Shown: one piece after another, positions 39,378-48,314 of the stretch
Layout of the letters: every line of letters starts with the position of its first letter
Position numbering within the stretch: position 1 is the stretch's first letter
DNA from: Alteraurantiacibacter hainanensis
GTDB taxonomy: Bacteria > Pseudomonadota > Alphaproteobacteria > Sphingomonadales > Sphingomonadaceae
Reading direction: 5' to 3'
NCBI RefSeq assembly: GCF_036321025.1
Contig: NZ_JAZAPB010000001.1
Location: 124,001-188,000, forward strand
Length of the DNA: 64,000 nt
The notes under the pieces: generated by a model
What the model was told of the DNA's origin: nothing
Seen by the model: the letters and a program-made list of their open reading frames with translations, nothing else
Databases searched by the model: none
Made by a program: the position numbers and the translations under genes

Positions 39378-40166
39378 TCATTCGGGCGTCAGTTCATCGC
39401 CGATGCCAAGGCTGTCATCGCCATAGAGATAGCCCGGATCGAACCTGCCGAATTCCTCGAGCCCCTTGCGATCGTTGCAATAGAAGCGGCCCCTGCGGAA
39501 CTCTCCCAGGCCCCGCTCCCTGATCGTTCTCAGCACGCGGCTCATGTGCACCGGGGTCGTGCCGCAGAATTCGGCGATGTGGCTTTGCGTCAGCGAACTG
39601 TTGAACCCGTCGTTTCTGGCCATCCCCACGAGTTCGAGCCTTGCCCAGGTCTCGGCAAAGAAGTGGGCGGCGCAGGCATCCGCGCGCAGCTGCTTGGTCT
39701 TGAGTATCCACTGGCGATGGATCGCCGCGTCGAGCAGGGTCGCGAACCACAGGATGCGCGCGAGGTGGGAATTGCCGTCGATGGCGGCCTTCAGGTCGTC
39801 GTGCCGACCATAGACCACCCGGCATTCGCCGACGGCCTGGATGTTGTGGTCCAGCCGCTTGAGCGCGAAGGAGTGAAGGTCGACGAAATCGCCGGGCACC
39901 TGGAGCCCCACGATACGCTGCTGGTGATCCGTGTCGATCGTTCGCAGCATCATGCCCTCGGTCAGGAGCATGCTCTTGTCGTAGAGTTTTCCCGCCTCGA
40001 GCACGATGGTGCCGGCGGGCACGTCCTGCTCGTCCGAGAGGATTTCCTCGAGCTCGGCCATTTCCCGGCTCGTCATCGCGTGCCGCAGGCGTCCCTTCAG
40101 GAAGGTTTCGCTTCGTGGGTAGGTGGTGCCGTCGCGCGCCATCATCTGTCCTGCTGTCAGTTCCAT
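39378..40166 (-). CDS. Crp/Fnr-family transcriptional regulator
   Basis: 262 residues if started at the ATG at 40166; ATGs at 40145 and 40142 with an AGGA site are equally plausible. Residues about 30-150 form a cyclic-nucleotide-binding-like barrel (VPAGTIVLEAGKLYDKSMLL, IVGLQVPGDFVDLHSF), and residues 180-240 a winged helix (SLTQSHIAEFCGTTPVHMSRVL, RGLGEFRRGRFYC). No Fnr-type four-Cys cluster is visible. It lies 143 bases upstream of the GntA-like/DUF1989 pair on the same strand, and is a reasonable candidate to control that pair. Confidence 0.88.
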   Translation of the reverse strand: MELTAGQMMARDGTTYPRSETFLKGRLRHAMTSREMAELEEILSDEQDVPAGTIVLEAGKLYDKSMLLTEGMMLRTIDTDHQQRIVGLQVPGDFVDLHSFALKRLDHNIQAVGECRVVYGRHDDLKAAIDGNSHLARILWFATLLDAAIHRQWILKTKQLRADACAAHFFAETWARLELVGMARNDGFNSSLTQSHIAEFCGTTPVHMSRVLRTIRERGLGEFRRGRFYCNDRKGLEEFGRFDPGYLYGDDSLGIGDELTPE

Positions 40167-40616
40167 GCCGCATGGGAGTTCGGTTAACTCAATTTCAGGA
40201 CGAGACTTCGGTTCCCCGTGGCGACTGGGACGGCCCCGATGCCTTCTCGTTGAAACGAAGTGCGTTTGCGCCGGGCCGGACACGGCGTGACTCTGCTGGC
40301 CGCGAAGGGCAGCGCCGATCCGCAGATTGTGGCGATCGAACCATCGCAAGGCACGCCGCAAGCGATGCCGCTCCGAACTTGAGAATGACTAATATTCTGA
40401 TTTTTCGAACTTAATAAAGGTTAACTTGTCGAAGTTCCTGGCTTCGAACATGCAACCAAATGGCTCGCGCTCCGTTGCAAACCACACTTGTCGACATCCC
40501 TGGCACCACGCCCATGGAAGAGGATGTCACTGTTCCCGGCGCCCGCCCGCTCGCAGGCATGACCTGTCGAAGCGATGGAGATGAGGGCCAGCCGGACAGC
40601 ACGGAAAGGAGCGGCA
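40167..40616. other. 450-bp intergenic region with an AT-rich patch
   Basis: Lies between the divergent Crp/Fnr regulator and the SRPBCC operon. No gene. A patch around 40375-40435 is AT-rich (GACTAATATTCTGA, TTCGAACTTAATAAAGG) and contains the weak inverted repeat AGAAT/ATTCT (40382-40398); it is the likely promoter region for both directions. I see no strong operator. Confidence 0.4.
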
Positions 40617-41264
40617 ATGCGCAGCAAACATGACTTGAAAACGCCGGGGTCCCTCGTCGGCCTCGGGCTTGCCCTGGGAGGTCTGGCTTTCGGAACATTC
40701 CTTGCCCAGCGCAGGAAGGGCGGATCTGACGATGCGCCGATCTACACCCGCAAATCGCCGCCGGGCGAACATGCGGTGCTGGGACGCACCGTGACGATCC
40801 GCAAGCCGCGCGCCGAGCTTTACAGCTTCTGGCGCGACTTCCAAAACCTGCCGAAATTCATGGAAAACGTGGAGACCATCCGCTCGCAGGGCGACAGGTC
40901 GACCTGGGTCATCAAGGCTCCGGGCGGCAGCACGGTGGATGTCGAGACGCGGGTGTCGGACGAGCGCGAGAACGAGCGCATCGCCTGGCAGTCGACCGAG
41001 AACTCCGACATCCGGACAAGCGGCAGGGTGGAATTCACCGATGCCCCGGGTGAGCGCGGGACCAGGGTCTCGCTGATTATGTCGTACGACCCTCCCGGCG
41101 GCGCGGCAGGCCGCGCGCTCGCCAAGCTCTTCATGCGGGAACCCGAGGTGCAGGCCCGCCACGATCTGAAACGCTTCAAGGCCCTGATGGAAACCGGTGA
41201 GATCACCACGTCCGCCCGTCGCAGGGATGAAACCCGCGAAGCCAAACAGCAGGAGAACGGATGA
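40617..41264 (+). CDS. SRPBCC-domain protein with N-terminal membrane anchor
   Basis: 215 residues from the ATG at 40617 (AAAGGAG nine bases upstream). One membrane segment, GSLVGLGLALGGLAFGTFLA, is followed by a cyclase/dehydrase-like START domain: VTIRKPRAELYSFWRDFQNLPKFMENVE, WVIKAPGGSTVDVETRV, IAWQS and a final helix ahead of a basic/Gln-rich tail. The fold binds hydrophobic ligands. Its stop overlaps the alcohol dehydrogenase ATG (ATGA). First gene of a four-gene operon that resembles general-stress operons in sphingomonads. Confidence 0.85.
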   Translation: MRSKHDLKTPGSLVGLGLALGGLAFGTFLAQRRKGGSDDAPIYTRKSPPGEHAVLGRTVTIRKPRAELYSFWRDFQNLPKFMENVETIRSQGDRSTWVIKAPGGSTVDVETRVSDERENERIAWQSTENSDIRTSGRVEFTDAPGERGTRVSLIMSYDPPGGAAGRALAKLFMREPEVQARHDLKRFKALMETGEITTSARRRDETREAKQQENG

Positions 41265-42451
41265 TGAGAGCTCTAACCTGGCACGGCACGCATGACGTCC
41301 GCGTTGAGACCGTCGACGATCCCGAGATCATCAACCCCCGGGACGCCATTATCAAGATAACCTCCACCGCGATCTGCGGCAGCGACCTGCACCTCTACGA
41401 CGGTGTCATTCCGGGCGTGGTGCCCGGTGATGTCCTCGGCCATGAATTCATGGGTGAGGTGGTCGAGACCGGCAAGGATTCGACCCTGAAGAAAGGCCAG
41501 CGCGTGGTGGTGCCCTTCACCATTTCGTGCGGCGGATGCTTCCACTGCAAGATCCAGCAGTATTCCGCGTGCGAGAACTCCAATCCCGCCGAGAAGCAGG
41601 ACATGTCGGCCACGCTCTACGGCCATCCGATGGCCGGGCTCTTCGGGTATTCGCACCTGACCGGCGGCTATTCGGGCGGGCAGGCGGAATATGTGCGCGT
41701 GCCATATTCCGATGTGGGGCCCATCGTGGTCCCCGATCATCTCGAGGACGACAAGGTCCTGTTCCTCTCCGACATCCTGCCGACCGGCTGGATGGGCGCG
41801 GAGAATGCCGAGATCCAGCCCGACGACACCGTGGCCGTCTGGGGCTGCGGCCCCGTTGGCCTGTTCGCCATCCAGGCCGCCATCGTGATGGGGGCGAGCA
41901 AGGTAATCGCCATCGATCACTATCCGAACCGGCTGGCGCTGGCCAAGCAGATGGGTGCCGAGACCATCGACTTCCGCAAGACCGATGTGCGCGAGGCGCT
42001 GATGGAAATGTCGGGCGGCATCGGCGTCGACGCGGTGATCGATGCGGTGGGCATGGAAGCGCACGGCTTCGCCATCGACAACATGCTCGACATCGCCAAG
42101 CAGAAGATCGGCATCGGCGCGGACCGGGCAAGAGCGCTCAAGCAGGCGATCCTGGCAGTGCGTCCGGGTGGCCGCGTCTCGATCCCCGGCGTCTATGGCG
42201 GCATGACCGACAAGTTCCCGCTGGGCGCGCTGATGGAAAAGGGGCTGCAGGTACGCAGCGGCCAGACCCATGTGCAGCGCTACCTGAAGGACCTGCTGGA
42301 AAAGATCGAGGACGGCACGCTCGATACCACATTCATGATCTCTCACCGCTTGCCGCTGGAAGATGCGGCACGCGGCTACAAGTGCTTCCACGACGAACAG
42401 AACGACTGGACCAAGGTCGTCCTCAAGCCCGACATGGAGATGGCCAAGTGA
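41261..42451 (+). CDS. zinc-dependent alcohol dehydrogenase (formaldehyde dehydrogenase-like)
   Basis: 396 residues. Catalytic zinc site Cys in AICGSDLHLYDG and GHEFMGEV; structural zinc Cys cluster in CGGCFHCKIQQYSACEN; NAD fold with GCGPVGLFAIQAAIVMGASKVIAID. The length and insert pattern fit the glutathione-independent formaldehyde dehydrogenase/threonine dehydrogenase-like branch. Coupled by four-base overlaps to the SRPBCC gene before and the SDR after. Oxidises an alcohol or aldehyde hydrate; substrate not fixed. Confidence 0.9.
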   Translation: MMRALTWHGTHDVRVETVDDPEIINPRDAIIKITSTAICGSDLHLYDGVIPGVVPGDVLGHEFMGEVVETGKDSTLKKGQRVVVPFTISCGGCFHCKIQQYSACENSNPAEKQDMSATLYGHPMAGLFGYSHLTGGYSGGQAEYVRVPYSDVGPIVVPDHLEDDKVLFLSDILPTGWMGAENAEIQPDDTVAVWGCGPVGLFAIQAAIVMGASKVIAIDHYPNRLALAKQMGAETIDFRKTDVREALMEMSGGIGVDAVIDAVGMEAHGFAIDNMLDIAKQKIGIGADRARALKQAILAVRPGGRVSIPGVYGGMTDKFPLGALMEKGLQVRSGQTHVQRYLKDLLEKIEDGTLDTTFMISHRLPLEDAARGYKCFHDEQNDWTKVVLKPDMEMAK

Positions 42452-43248
42452 GCAAGAACAAGGTGAAAAAGCTCAGCGGCTTCACCGTCGTGACAGGAGC
42501 GAGCAGCGGCATCGGCCGCGAACTGGCGAAGCTGGCGGCGAAGGACGGATGCGACCTGCTGCTGGTCGCCGACCGCGACCTTGCCGCCGCCGAATACGAA
42601 ATGCGCGAAAACGGCGCGGCGACGGTGGAGATTCTCGAATGCGACCTCGCCACCCGCGAGGGCGTGGACGAACTGATGGAAAAGATCGGCGAGCGATCGG
42701 TCGACAACCTGATCGCCAATGCCGGAACGTCCGAGGGCGGTGCCTTCCTCGATCACGAATGGGAGCAGGTCGCCCACACCATTCATACCAACATCACCGG
42801 CACGGTCTCGCTGATCTACCGTGTGGGCAAGGCAATGCGCTCACGCAACCGTGGGCGCATCCTCGTCACCGGCTCCATCGTGGGAGACATGCCGGGGCCC
42901 TACAATCTCGTCTACAATTCCACGAAGGCCTTCATCGACGACTTCTGCGTCGGCCTCGCCACGGAACTGAAGGATACCGACGTCGTCATCAGCTGCCTGC
43001 TGCCCGGCGTCACCGACACGGAGTTCTTCGAGAACGCCGACATGAAGGATGACACCATGGTCGGCCAGACCGAGATGAAGGCCGACCCCGCCAAGGTGGC
43101 GAAGGACGGCTACCAAGCCCTGCTGAACGGCGAGACCAAGGAAGTCAGCGGACTGATGAACAAGGTCCAGTATTTCTTCGCCGACATCCTGCCCGCCGGC
43201 GTCGTGTCCAAGATGCACGAACGCATGGCCAAGCCGCAGGACGCCTGA
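42448..43248 (+). CDS. short-chain dehydrogenase/reductase
   Basis: 266 residues from a GTG at 42448 that overlaps the previous stop (GTGA). SDR motifs are canonical: VVTGASSGIGRELAKLA, NLIANAGT, the Ser in VTGSIVGDMPG and YNSTKAF (Tyr and Lys). It ends with a helical segment and ADILPAGVVSKMHERM. NAD(P)-dependent. Third gene of the SRPBCC/ADH/SDR/flavodoxin operon. Confidence 0.9.
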   Translation: MSKNKVKKLSGFTVVTGASSGIGRELAKLAAKDGCDLLLVADRDLAAAEYEMRENGAATVEILECDLATREGVDELMEKIGERSVDNLIANAGTSEGGAFLDHEWEQVAHTIHTNITGTVSLIYRVGKAMRSRNRGRILVTGSIVGDMPGPYNLVYNSTKAFIDDFCVGLATELKDTDVVISCLLPGVTDTEFFENADMKDDTMVGQTEMKADPAKVAKDGYQALLNGETKEVSGLMNKVQYFFADILPAGVVSKMHERMAKPQDA

Positions 43249-43275
43249 CACCCCAATTGCTCGAAGGAGCCCCCC

Positions 43276-43893
43276 ATGGCCAAACTCACCGCCATCGCCC
43301 TCAATGCCACGCTCAAGTCGAGCCGCGGCGACCCCTCGTCCACCGACGCCATGATCGACGTGCTGAAGAGCGAATTCGCCGGGCATGACGTCGAACTGAC
43401 AGAAACGATCCGGCTCGCCGACTACGACATCAAGCCGGGCGTCACCTCCGACGAAGGCGAAGGCGACCAGTGGCCGGCGCTTCGCCGCAAGATAGTCGCG
43501 CACGATATCCTGATCTTCGGCACGCCTGTCTGGATGGGCCAGATCTCAAGCGTGGCCAAGCGGGCGCTCGAGCGCATGGATGCCTTCATTTCGGAAACCG
43601 ACGACGAGGGGCGGATGCCCAGCTACGGCAAGGTCGCCGTCGCGGCGATCGTGGGCAACGAGGACGGCGCGCACAATTGCAGCGCGCAACTGTTCCAGTC
43701 GCTCAACGATACCGGATGGACCAATCCCCCCGTCGCGGCCTGCTACTGGGTGGGCGAAGCGATGGGCAGCACGGACTTCAGGGAACTGGAGAAAACCCCC
43801 GACCCAATCGCCAGGACGGCGAAAATGGTCGCGGCAAATGCCGCGCATGTCGCCCGGCTGTTCGAGGGAAAGGAATTTCCGGCGATCAGCTAG
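43276..43893 (+). CDS. flavodoxin-fold NAD(P)H-dependent oxidoreductase
   Basis: 205 residues. FMN-binding loops of the NADPH-dependent FMN reductase/WrbA-like type: ALNATLKSSRG near the start, FGTPVWMGQISSVAKRALERMD and AIVGNEDGAHNCSAQLFQSL. GAAGGAG precedes the ATG. It probably completes the operon with an FMN reductase or quinone reductase. A tRNA gene follows in opposite orientation. Confidence 0.85.
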   Translation: MAKLTAIALNATLKSSRGDPSSTDAMIDVLKSEFAGHDVELTETIRLADYDIKPGVTSDEGEGDQWPALRRKIVAHDILIFGTPVWMGQISSVAKRALERMDAFISETDDEGRMPSYGKVAVAAIVGNEDGAHNCSAQLFQSLNDTGWTNPPVAACYWVGEAMGSTDFRELEKTPDPIARTAKMVAANAAHVARLFEGKEFPAIS

Positions 43894-43961
43894 TCTTTGC
43901 CAGCCCCCGACGAATGAGGTGCAGGCCCGGCGGACGCTTTGCCGGACGAGCGAACGCAAGG

Positions 43962-44037
43962 TGGTGGGCCCGGCAGGATTCGAACCCGCGACCTAGCCGT
44001 TATGAGCGGCCAGCTCTAACCACTGAGCTACAGGCCC
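43962..44037 (-). tRNA. tRNA-Ile (CAU anticodon, lysidine type)
   Basis: 76 bases on the minus strand. Acceptor GGGCCTG/CGGGCCC with encoded CCA, D arm AGCTCAGTGGTTAGAGC, anticodon stem-loop GCCG-CTCATAA-CGGC with CAT, T arm CGGGTTCGAATCCTG. CAT could also mean Met, but the anticodon arm CTCATAA and the following TAGGTCG resemble tRNA-Ile2 whose C34 is changed to lysidine. Elongator Met is the alternative. Confidence 0.85.
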
Positions 44038-44119
44038 AACCGTGCCTTGCGTCCATTTGCGCCCCTAGCTTCCGCTCCGGCGTCGGGCAAGCAGGCAGTG
44101 TCGCAGATGGGAGCGAACC

Positions 44120-45505
44120 CTACTGGACGCCCCCCTGGATCGGCGCCGCCTCGTTGGCGAGGATGCCGACCACCTGCGTCCACACCGCCACGTTCTGGCG
44201 CAGCTGGACCGGGTCCACCATGGCGAGGGTATCGTCGGGCGTGTGGTGCAGTTCGAAGTAGCGGGTGCCGTCCTGCTGCAGGTCGATGATCGCCCCGCCC
44301 TGATCGCGCGAGATGTTGATATCCGCGCCGCCGGTGGCGACGATTGTGGAATTGGCGACGCCGAACCGCGCCACGGCCTGCGCCAGGCGGGCGTGCAGGT
44401 CGGGATTGGTCTCGCGGAAATTGCTCTCGAAACGCCAGATGCCGTCTGCTCCGAAATCGCTTTCGAGGCCCACGGCGATGGGTTCGTCGATGTGCGCGGC
44501 GCTGTAGGCCTCGCTGCCCCAGAGGCCGGTTTCCTCCGCGCCCGCCATCAGCACGCGGATCGTGCGCAGCGGCTGTCCGGCCTCGGCCACGTTCAGCGCC
44601 GCGGCGGATACGATGCCGCAGCCAGCCGCATCGTCGATCGCGCCCGTGCCAAGGTCCCAGCTGTCGAGGTGACAGGCCACCAGTACCGGCGGCAGCGAGG
44701 GGTCGCGGCCGACGATCTCGCCCACCACGTTGCCGCTGGTGGTCTCGCCCAGCCAGCGCGGGGTGAGCGTGAGGTGCATGATAATCGGCCGACCGTCGGC
44801 GCGGGCGAACATGCGTTCCAGATTGTCCGCATCAGGGTTGGACAGCGCACCCGCCGGGGTCGGCTCCACGCCTTCGGGGAAGGTGGTGCCGCCGGTATGC
44901 GGCGTGCGGTGGCGCTCCGTGCCGATGGAGCGGATCACCGTGGCGATCGCGCCCTTGCTGGCGGCAATGCCCGGCCCGGTCCAGCGGGCGGGACCGGCAA
45001 AGCCGTAGCCCGAACCGTCCTGCGTGGCGCGCATGTCGTGGCTGATGAAGGCGATCTTGCCCTCCAGGCTGCCCGCCGGCGCGGCGACCAGATCGGCATA
45101 GCTGGGGAAGTAGACCACCTCCGCCTCGATCCCGTCCGGACCGGTGGAGGCCGTGTTGCCCAGTGCGGTGATGTACATGGGCTGGGCGAAGGGAGCGGTC
45201 ACGCGGGCCTCTTCCTCGCCGCGCACCCAGGTGCGCATCTGGAAGGGCTCGTCCGCCACGTTGGCGAAACCGCGGTCGTTCAGCCAATCAATCGCCCACG
45301 CCCGACCCCGCGCCTCGGCAGGGGTGCCCGGCTGGCGCGGACCGACTTCGGTCGTGATTCCTTCGAGGAAATCCCATGCAGCGGTATCGTGATCCAGCGC
45401 GCGATCAGCCATTTCGGCCACCGGGTCGGCGTGATGATCGGCCAGCGCTACTGTGGGGAAGGCGAGAGATGCGGCGGCGACGGCCGCGAGAAGATGTTTG
45501 TGCAT
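44120..45505 (-). CDS. secreted M28-family metallopeptidase
   Basis: 461 residues from the ATG at 45505, which begins a signal peptide (HKHLLAAVAAASLAFPTVALA). A PA-type insert domain occupies about 100-220. The M28 zinc ligands can be read: His/Asp in CHLDSWDLGTGAIDDAAGC, Glu-Glu in AGAEETGLWGSEAY, Asp in LESDFGADG and His in ELHHTPDDTLAM. This is the co-catalytic zinc aminopeptidase/carboxypeptidase pattern. Acts outside the cytoplasm on peptides. It stands alone. Confidence 0.93.
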   Translation of the reverse strand: MHKHLLAAVAAASLAFPTVALADHHADPVAEMADRALDHDTAAWDFLEGITTEVGPRQPGTPAEARGRAWAIDWLNDRGFANVADEPFQMRTWVRGEEEARVTAPFAQPMYITALGNTASTGPDGIEAEVVYFPSYADLVAAPAGSLEGKIAFISHDMRATQDGSGYGFAGPARWTGPGIAASKGAIATVIRSIGTERHRTPHTGGTTFPEGVEPTPAGALSNPDADNLERMFARADGRPIIMHLTLTPRWLGETTSGNVVGEIVGRDPSLPPVLVACHLDSWDLGTGAIDDAAGCGIVSAAALNVAEAGQPLRTIRVLMAGAEETGLWGSEAYSAAHIDEPIAVGLESDFGADGIWRFESNFRETNPDLHARLAQAVARFGVANSTIVATGGADINISRDQGGAIIDLQQDGTRYFELHHTPDDTLAMVDPVQLRQNVAVWTQVVGILANEAAPIQGGVQ

Positions 45506-45545
45506 GGCCGGGACCGCTAGCGCCACCTGTCCGGCTTGCCAAGCT

Positions 45546-46043
45546 CTACCAGAAACGGCTGCCCGGCACGCCCTTGAACGGGCCCGCGACGCCGCTGGTG
45601 ATCCAGCCGCCATAGAATTCGCCGGGCTGCGGAATGACCTCTTCGCCATTCACCAGGCAGCGATCAAAGGGGGCGGCGTAGAACGCGATGTAGTCGGTCA
45701 GCGCGGCAAAGCCAGGCGTGGGGCTGGCATAGGACCAGCCGACGCGTTCCAGCACGTCATCCTTCACCACCACGTCCCAGTATCGCGCCGCGCCTTTCCA
45801 TTCGCAGAAGGATGATCCGCCCGCACGTCGCAACACGCCCTTGGCGATGTCGACGGGCGGAATGTAGTAATTGGGCGGATGGCTGGTTTCCAGCACGCGC
45901 ACGGCGCTGCGCGTATCGGCGATGGTCTGCCCGCGATGCTCTATCACGATGTGCGCATCGGTCGGCTCCGCAACGGCAGGACGCGGATAGTCCCAGACGC
46001 TTTCCTGGCCGGGCCGGACGGGATCGGGTTCGGGATGGATCAT
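45546..46043 (-). CDS. DUF427 protein
   Basis: 165 residues from the ATG at 46043, which overlaps the upstream stop (ATGA). Domain marks: VVIEHRG-like start (HIVIEHRGQTIADTRSAVRV), SHPPNYYIPPVDI, FCEWKGAARYWDVVV, WSYASPTPGFAALTDYIAFYA and the C-terminal EFYGGWITS. Function unknown; it often accompanies flavin-dependent enzymes, as here. The longer upstream frame is a shadow of the neighbour. Confidence 0.88.
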   Translation of the reverse strand: MIHPEPDPVRPGQESVWDYPRPAVAEPTDAHIVIEHRGQTIADTRSAVRVLETSHPPNYYIPPVDIAKGVLRRAGGSSFCEWKGAARYWDVVVKDDVLERVGWSYASPTPGFAALTDYIAFYAAPFDRCLVNGEEVIPQPGEFYGGWITSGVAGPFKGVPGSRFW

Positions 46044-46978
46044 GCCGTATCCAGCACTTTCTGCGCCAGCTCCCAGCCGGAAAGCCAGGCATCCTCCACG
46101 CGCGGGCCATTCAACCAGTCCCCGCAGGCACCAAGGCGCGTTTCGGGATCCCAGATAGCGCCGCGGCCTGCGTTTCCGCTCATCGCGTAGCGCCACCTGT
46201 GGGCGGAGGAATGTCGCACGCCCGGCAATCTGCCCCCGGCCTGTTCCCGCAGCGCATCGAACAGCAGGACCGAGACCATGTCCTGCTCTTCTTCCAGGTA
46301 TTCCCGCGACCATGCCGGCGATCCCTGCACCACCCAGCACTCGGATTCCCCGCGCTGCGGTTTGGAGGCGTTGCGGGCCGCCCACCCGATCGGCCATGCG
46401 TCGCGGATGGTGTCGGGAAGATCGGGGGGATCGTCGAAACCGATCATCAAGGTCCAGCAGGGATCGGACACCGTTCGCTCCGCCAGGTCCGTGATCTGGG
46501 GCACGTGCAGACCCAGCAGCGGGCCGACCTGCTCGGCGGGGACCGCGGAGATGACCGCTTCGAAAGCGCCGTCAGGGGCGCCCTCGCCCTCCAGCCGCCA
46601 GACGGTGCCCACAGCCCTTATGCTTTCGATCCGCGCTCCGAAGGTGACGTTTGCCCCTGCCGCCATCGCCTTTACCGGAGCGTTCATGGCCGGCGTACCG
46701 ACCCATGCGCCGTCCCGGGCATTCGGCCATCGAGCCACGACGCCATCGGCCTCCCACTCCTCCACCTGGCGCACGAACCGCTCGTCGCGAGCGGTGAAGT
46801 ACTGCGCGCCATGATCGAAGTGCAGCGTCTCGCCATCGATCTCCACGCGCCGGGAAGACATGCGTCCGCCGGGGCCACGGCCCTTGTCGAACAGCCGCAC
46901 CGCGTGGTCGTTGCTTGTCAGACGCGCCGCGCAGGCCAGGCCTGCCATTCCGGCACCGATGATAGCGATATCCATCAA
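46040..46978 (-). CDS. renalase-like FAD-dependent oxidoreductase
   Basis: 312 residues. FAD-binding start DIAIIGAGMAGLACAARLTS with second motif LFDKGRGPGGRMSSRR, then FDHGAQYFTARD, typical of bacterial renalase-like NAD(P)/FAD amine-oxidase relatives. Near the C-terminus GACGDWLNGPRVEDAWLSGW closes the FAD site. Bacterial renalases recycle isomeric dihydronicotinamide forms; that role here is inferred. Coupled to the DUF427 gene. Confidence 0.87.
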   Translation of the reverse strand: MMDIAIIGAGMAGLACAARLTSNDHAVRLFDKGRGPGGRMSSRRVEIDGETLHFDHGAQYFTARDERFVRQVEEWEADGVVARWPNARDGAWVGTPAMNAPVKAMAAGANVTFGARIESIRAVGTVWRLEGEGAPDGAFEAVISAVPAEQVGPLLGLHVPQITDLAERTVSDPCWTLMIGFDDPPDLPDTIRDAWPIGWAARNASKPQRGESECWVVQGSPAWSREYLEEEQDMVSVLLFDALREQAGGRLPGVRHSSAHRWRYAMSGNAGRGAIWDPETRLGACGDWLNGPRVEDAWLSGWELAQKVLDTA

Positions 46979-47023
46979 GGCGATTTGGCGACAAATGCGC
47001 CCCCGCCCAATACCTCATTTCGG

Positions 47024-48220
47024 CTATGCCGCAGCTACGACCCCCCGGGCGGGAACGACATGCGCACGCGCGGCCCGGCCGGCGTCGCTTGCCACGCGGT
47101 TCCGGCCTGCTTCCTTGGCGCTGTAGAGCGCGGCATCGGCGCGGGCGAACATCGCGGCGTAACTCTCGCCGCCGCGCCAGTCTACCACGCCGAAGCTGGC
47201 GGTGAGGCATATACCGTCGCCCAGCGCCGGGTGGACAAGCTGGGCACAGGCCAGCCGCAGGCGTTCCGCCAGTTGCAGGGCGGAAGCTTCTGCGCAATCC
47301 CACACCAGCACGCAGAATTCCTCGCCGCCCACGCGGCCTGCGAGGTCGTTCTTTCGGGTCGAATCGCTCAGCAGAGCGCCGAAGGCCGCAATGGCCTCGT
47401 CACCCGCCTGGTGCCCCCACAGGTCGTTGACCTGCTTGAAGTGGTCGATATCGGCCACCACCAGGCTGACCGGAACGCCCTCTCGCGAGGCGGCAGCCAG
47501 CCGCGCGTTGACGCCCTTTTCGAAGGCTTCGCGCATCCGCAGCCCGGTCATCGGATCGAACTTCGCACGTTCATGAACGGCATTGAACATGTCGAGGAAA
47601 CAGGCCCCGATCAGCACCATGGCAACGCCCAGCGCCTTCACCGTCAACACCAGGTTGATCACCGAGTAGTAGATCGACTGCCGGTATTCGCCCACCGGGA
47701 TCGCGCCTTCCGCCAGCAGGGTGAGGCTGGGTCGCAGCAGGAAATCGAGTGCGTTCAGGGCCAGCGCGGCGATGATCAGGTTGTCCATCCATCCACGGCG
47801 CGGCGAACCGAGCAGGGTCACCGCCCCGATGACGAACATGACGCCATAGCCGGTGTTGACGATGATCAGTCGCGGCCCGGCATCGTCGGAAAGAACGACC
47901 GCCACCACGAGTGCAAGCGCCGCGGCAACATAGGTGATGCCGAGAGCGGGAAGACTCACGGACACTCCGATCCTGTGGCAAACGCCCCATATCAGACAGG
48001 TCGATGCCGCGGCATAGAACAGCTGAGAGACGTGGAAGAGGAGCGGCGAGCCCGTGGGGAAGAGGTGGGTAACGCCGAAACCGATGGCAAACAGGCCATA
48101 GCCTATTGCGAACACCAGCACATGGCGCCCCATCCGCCCCTGGCGCCACATGACGAGCAGCGTCACCATGAAGACGACGGCCGTCAGCGGCGTGGTCAGT
48201 CCAAGGATCTGTTCGCGCAT
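47024..48220 (-). CDS. membrane diguanylate cyclase (GGDEF)
   Basis: 398 residues. About six or seven N-terminal membrane helices (residues 5-205) form a sensor, then the GGDEF domain with MTGLRMREAF, DIDHFKQVNDLWGHQAGDEA and an intact GGEEF active site. RKND five residues before it fits the inhibitory RxxD site. It should make cyclic di-GMP in response to a membrane-sensed signal, with product inhibition. No EAL domain. Stands alone on the minus strand. Confidence 0.92.
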   Translation of the reverse strand: MREQILGLTTPLTAVVFMVTLLVMWRQGRMGRHVLVFAIGYGLFAIGFGVTHLFPTGSPLLFHVSQLFYAAASTCLIWGVCHRIGVSVSLPALGITYVAAALALVVAVVLSDDAGPRLIIVNTGYGVMFVIGAVTLLGSPRRGWMDNLIIAALALNALDFLLRPSLTLLAEGAIPVGEYRQSIYYSVINLVLTVKALGVAMVLIGACFLDMFNAVHERAKFDPMTGLRMREAFEKGVNARLAAASREGVPVSLVVADIDHFKQVNDLWGHQAGDEAIAAFGALLSDSTRKNDLAGRVGGEEFCVLVWDCAEASALQLAERLRLACAQLVHPALGDGICLTASFGVVDWRGGESYAAMFARADAALYSAKEAGRNRVASDAGRAARAHVVPARGVVAAA

Positions 48221-48314
48221 GTAAAATTCGGTCCCCTTGCGTCCCGTATCTAGGCTGCAAAGGTAAATGCGCGGCTAAGGAATTGGCGCAGGTCGCTTCC
48301 GCGCCCGCTGCGCT

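Noticed and set aside
45812..48253. 813-codon open frame on the plus strand
   Set aside because: It runs antisense across three well-supported minus-strand genes (DUF427, renalase-like, GGDEF); a GC-rich shadow frame without family features.
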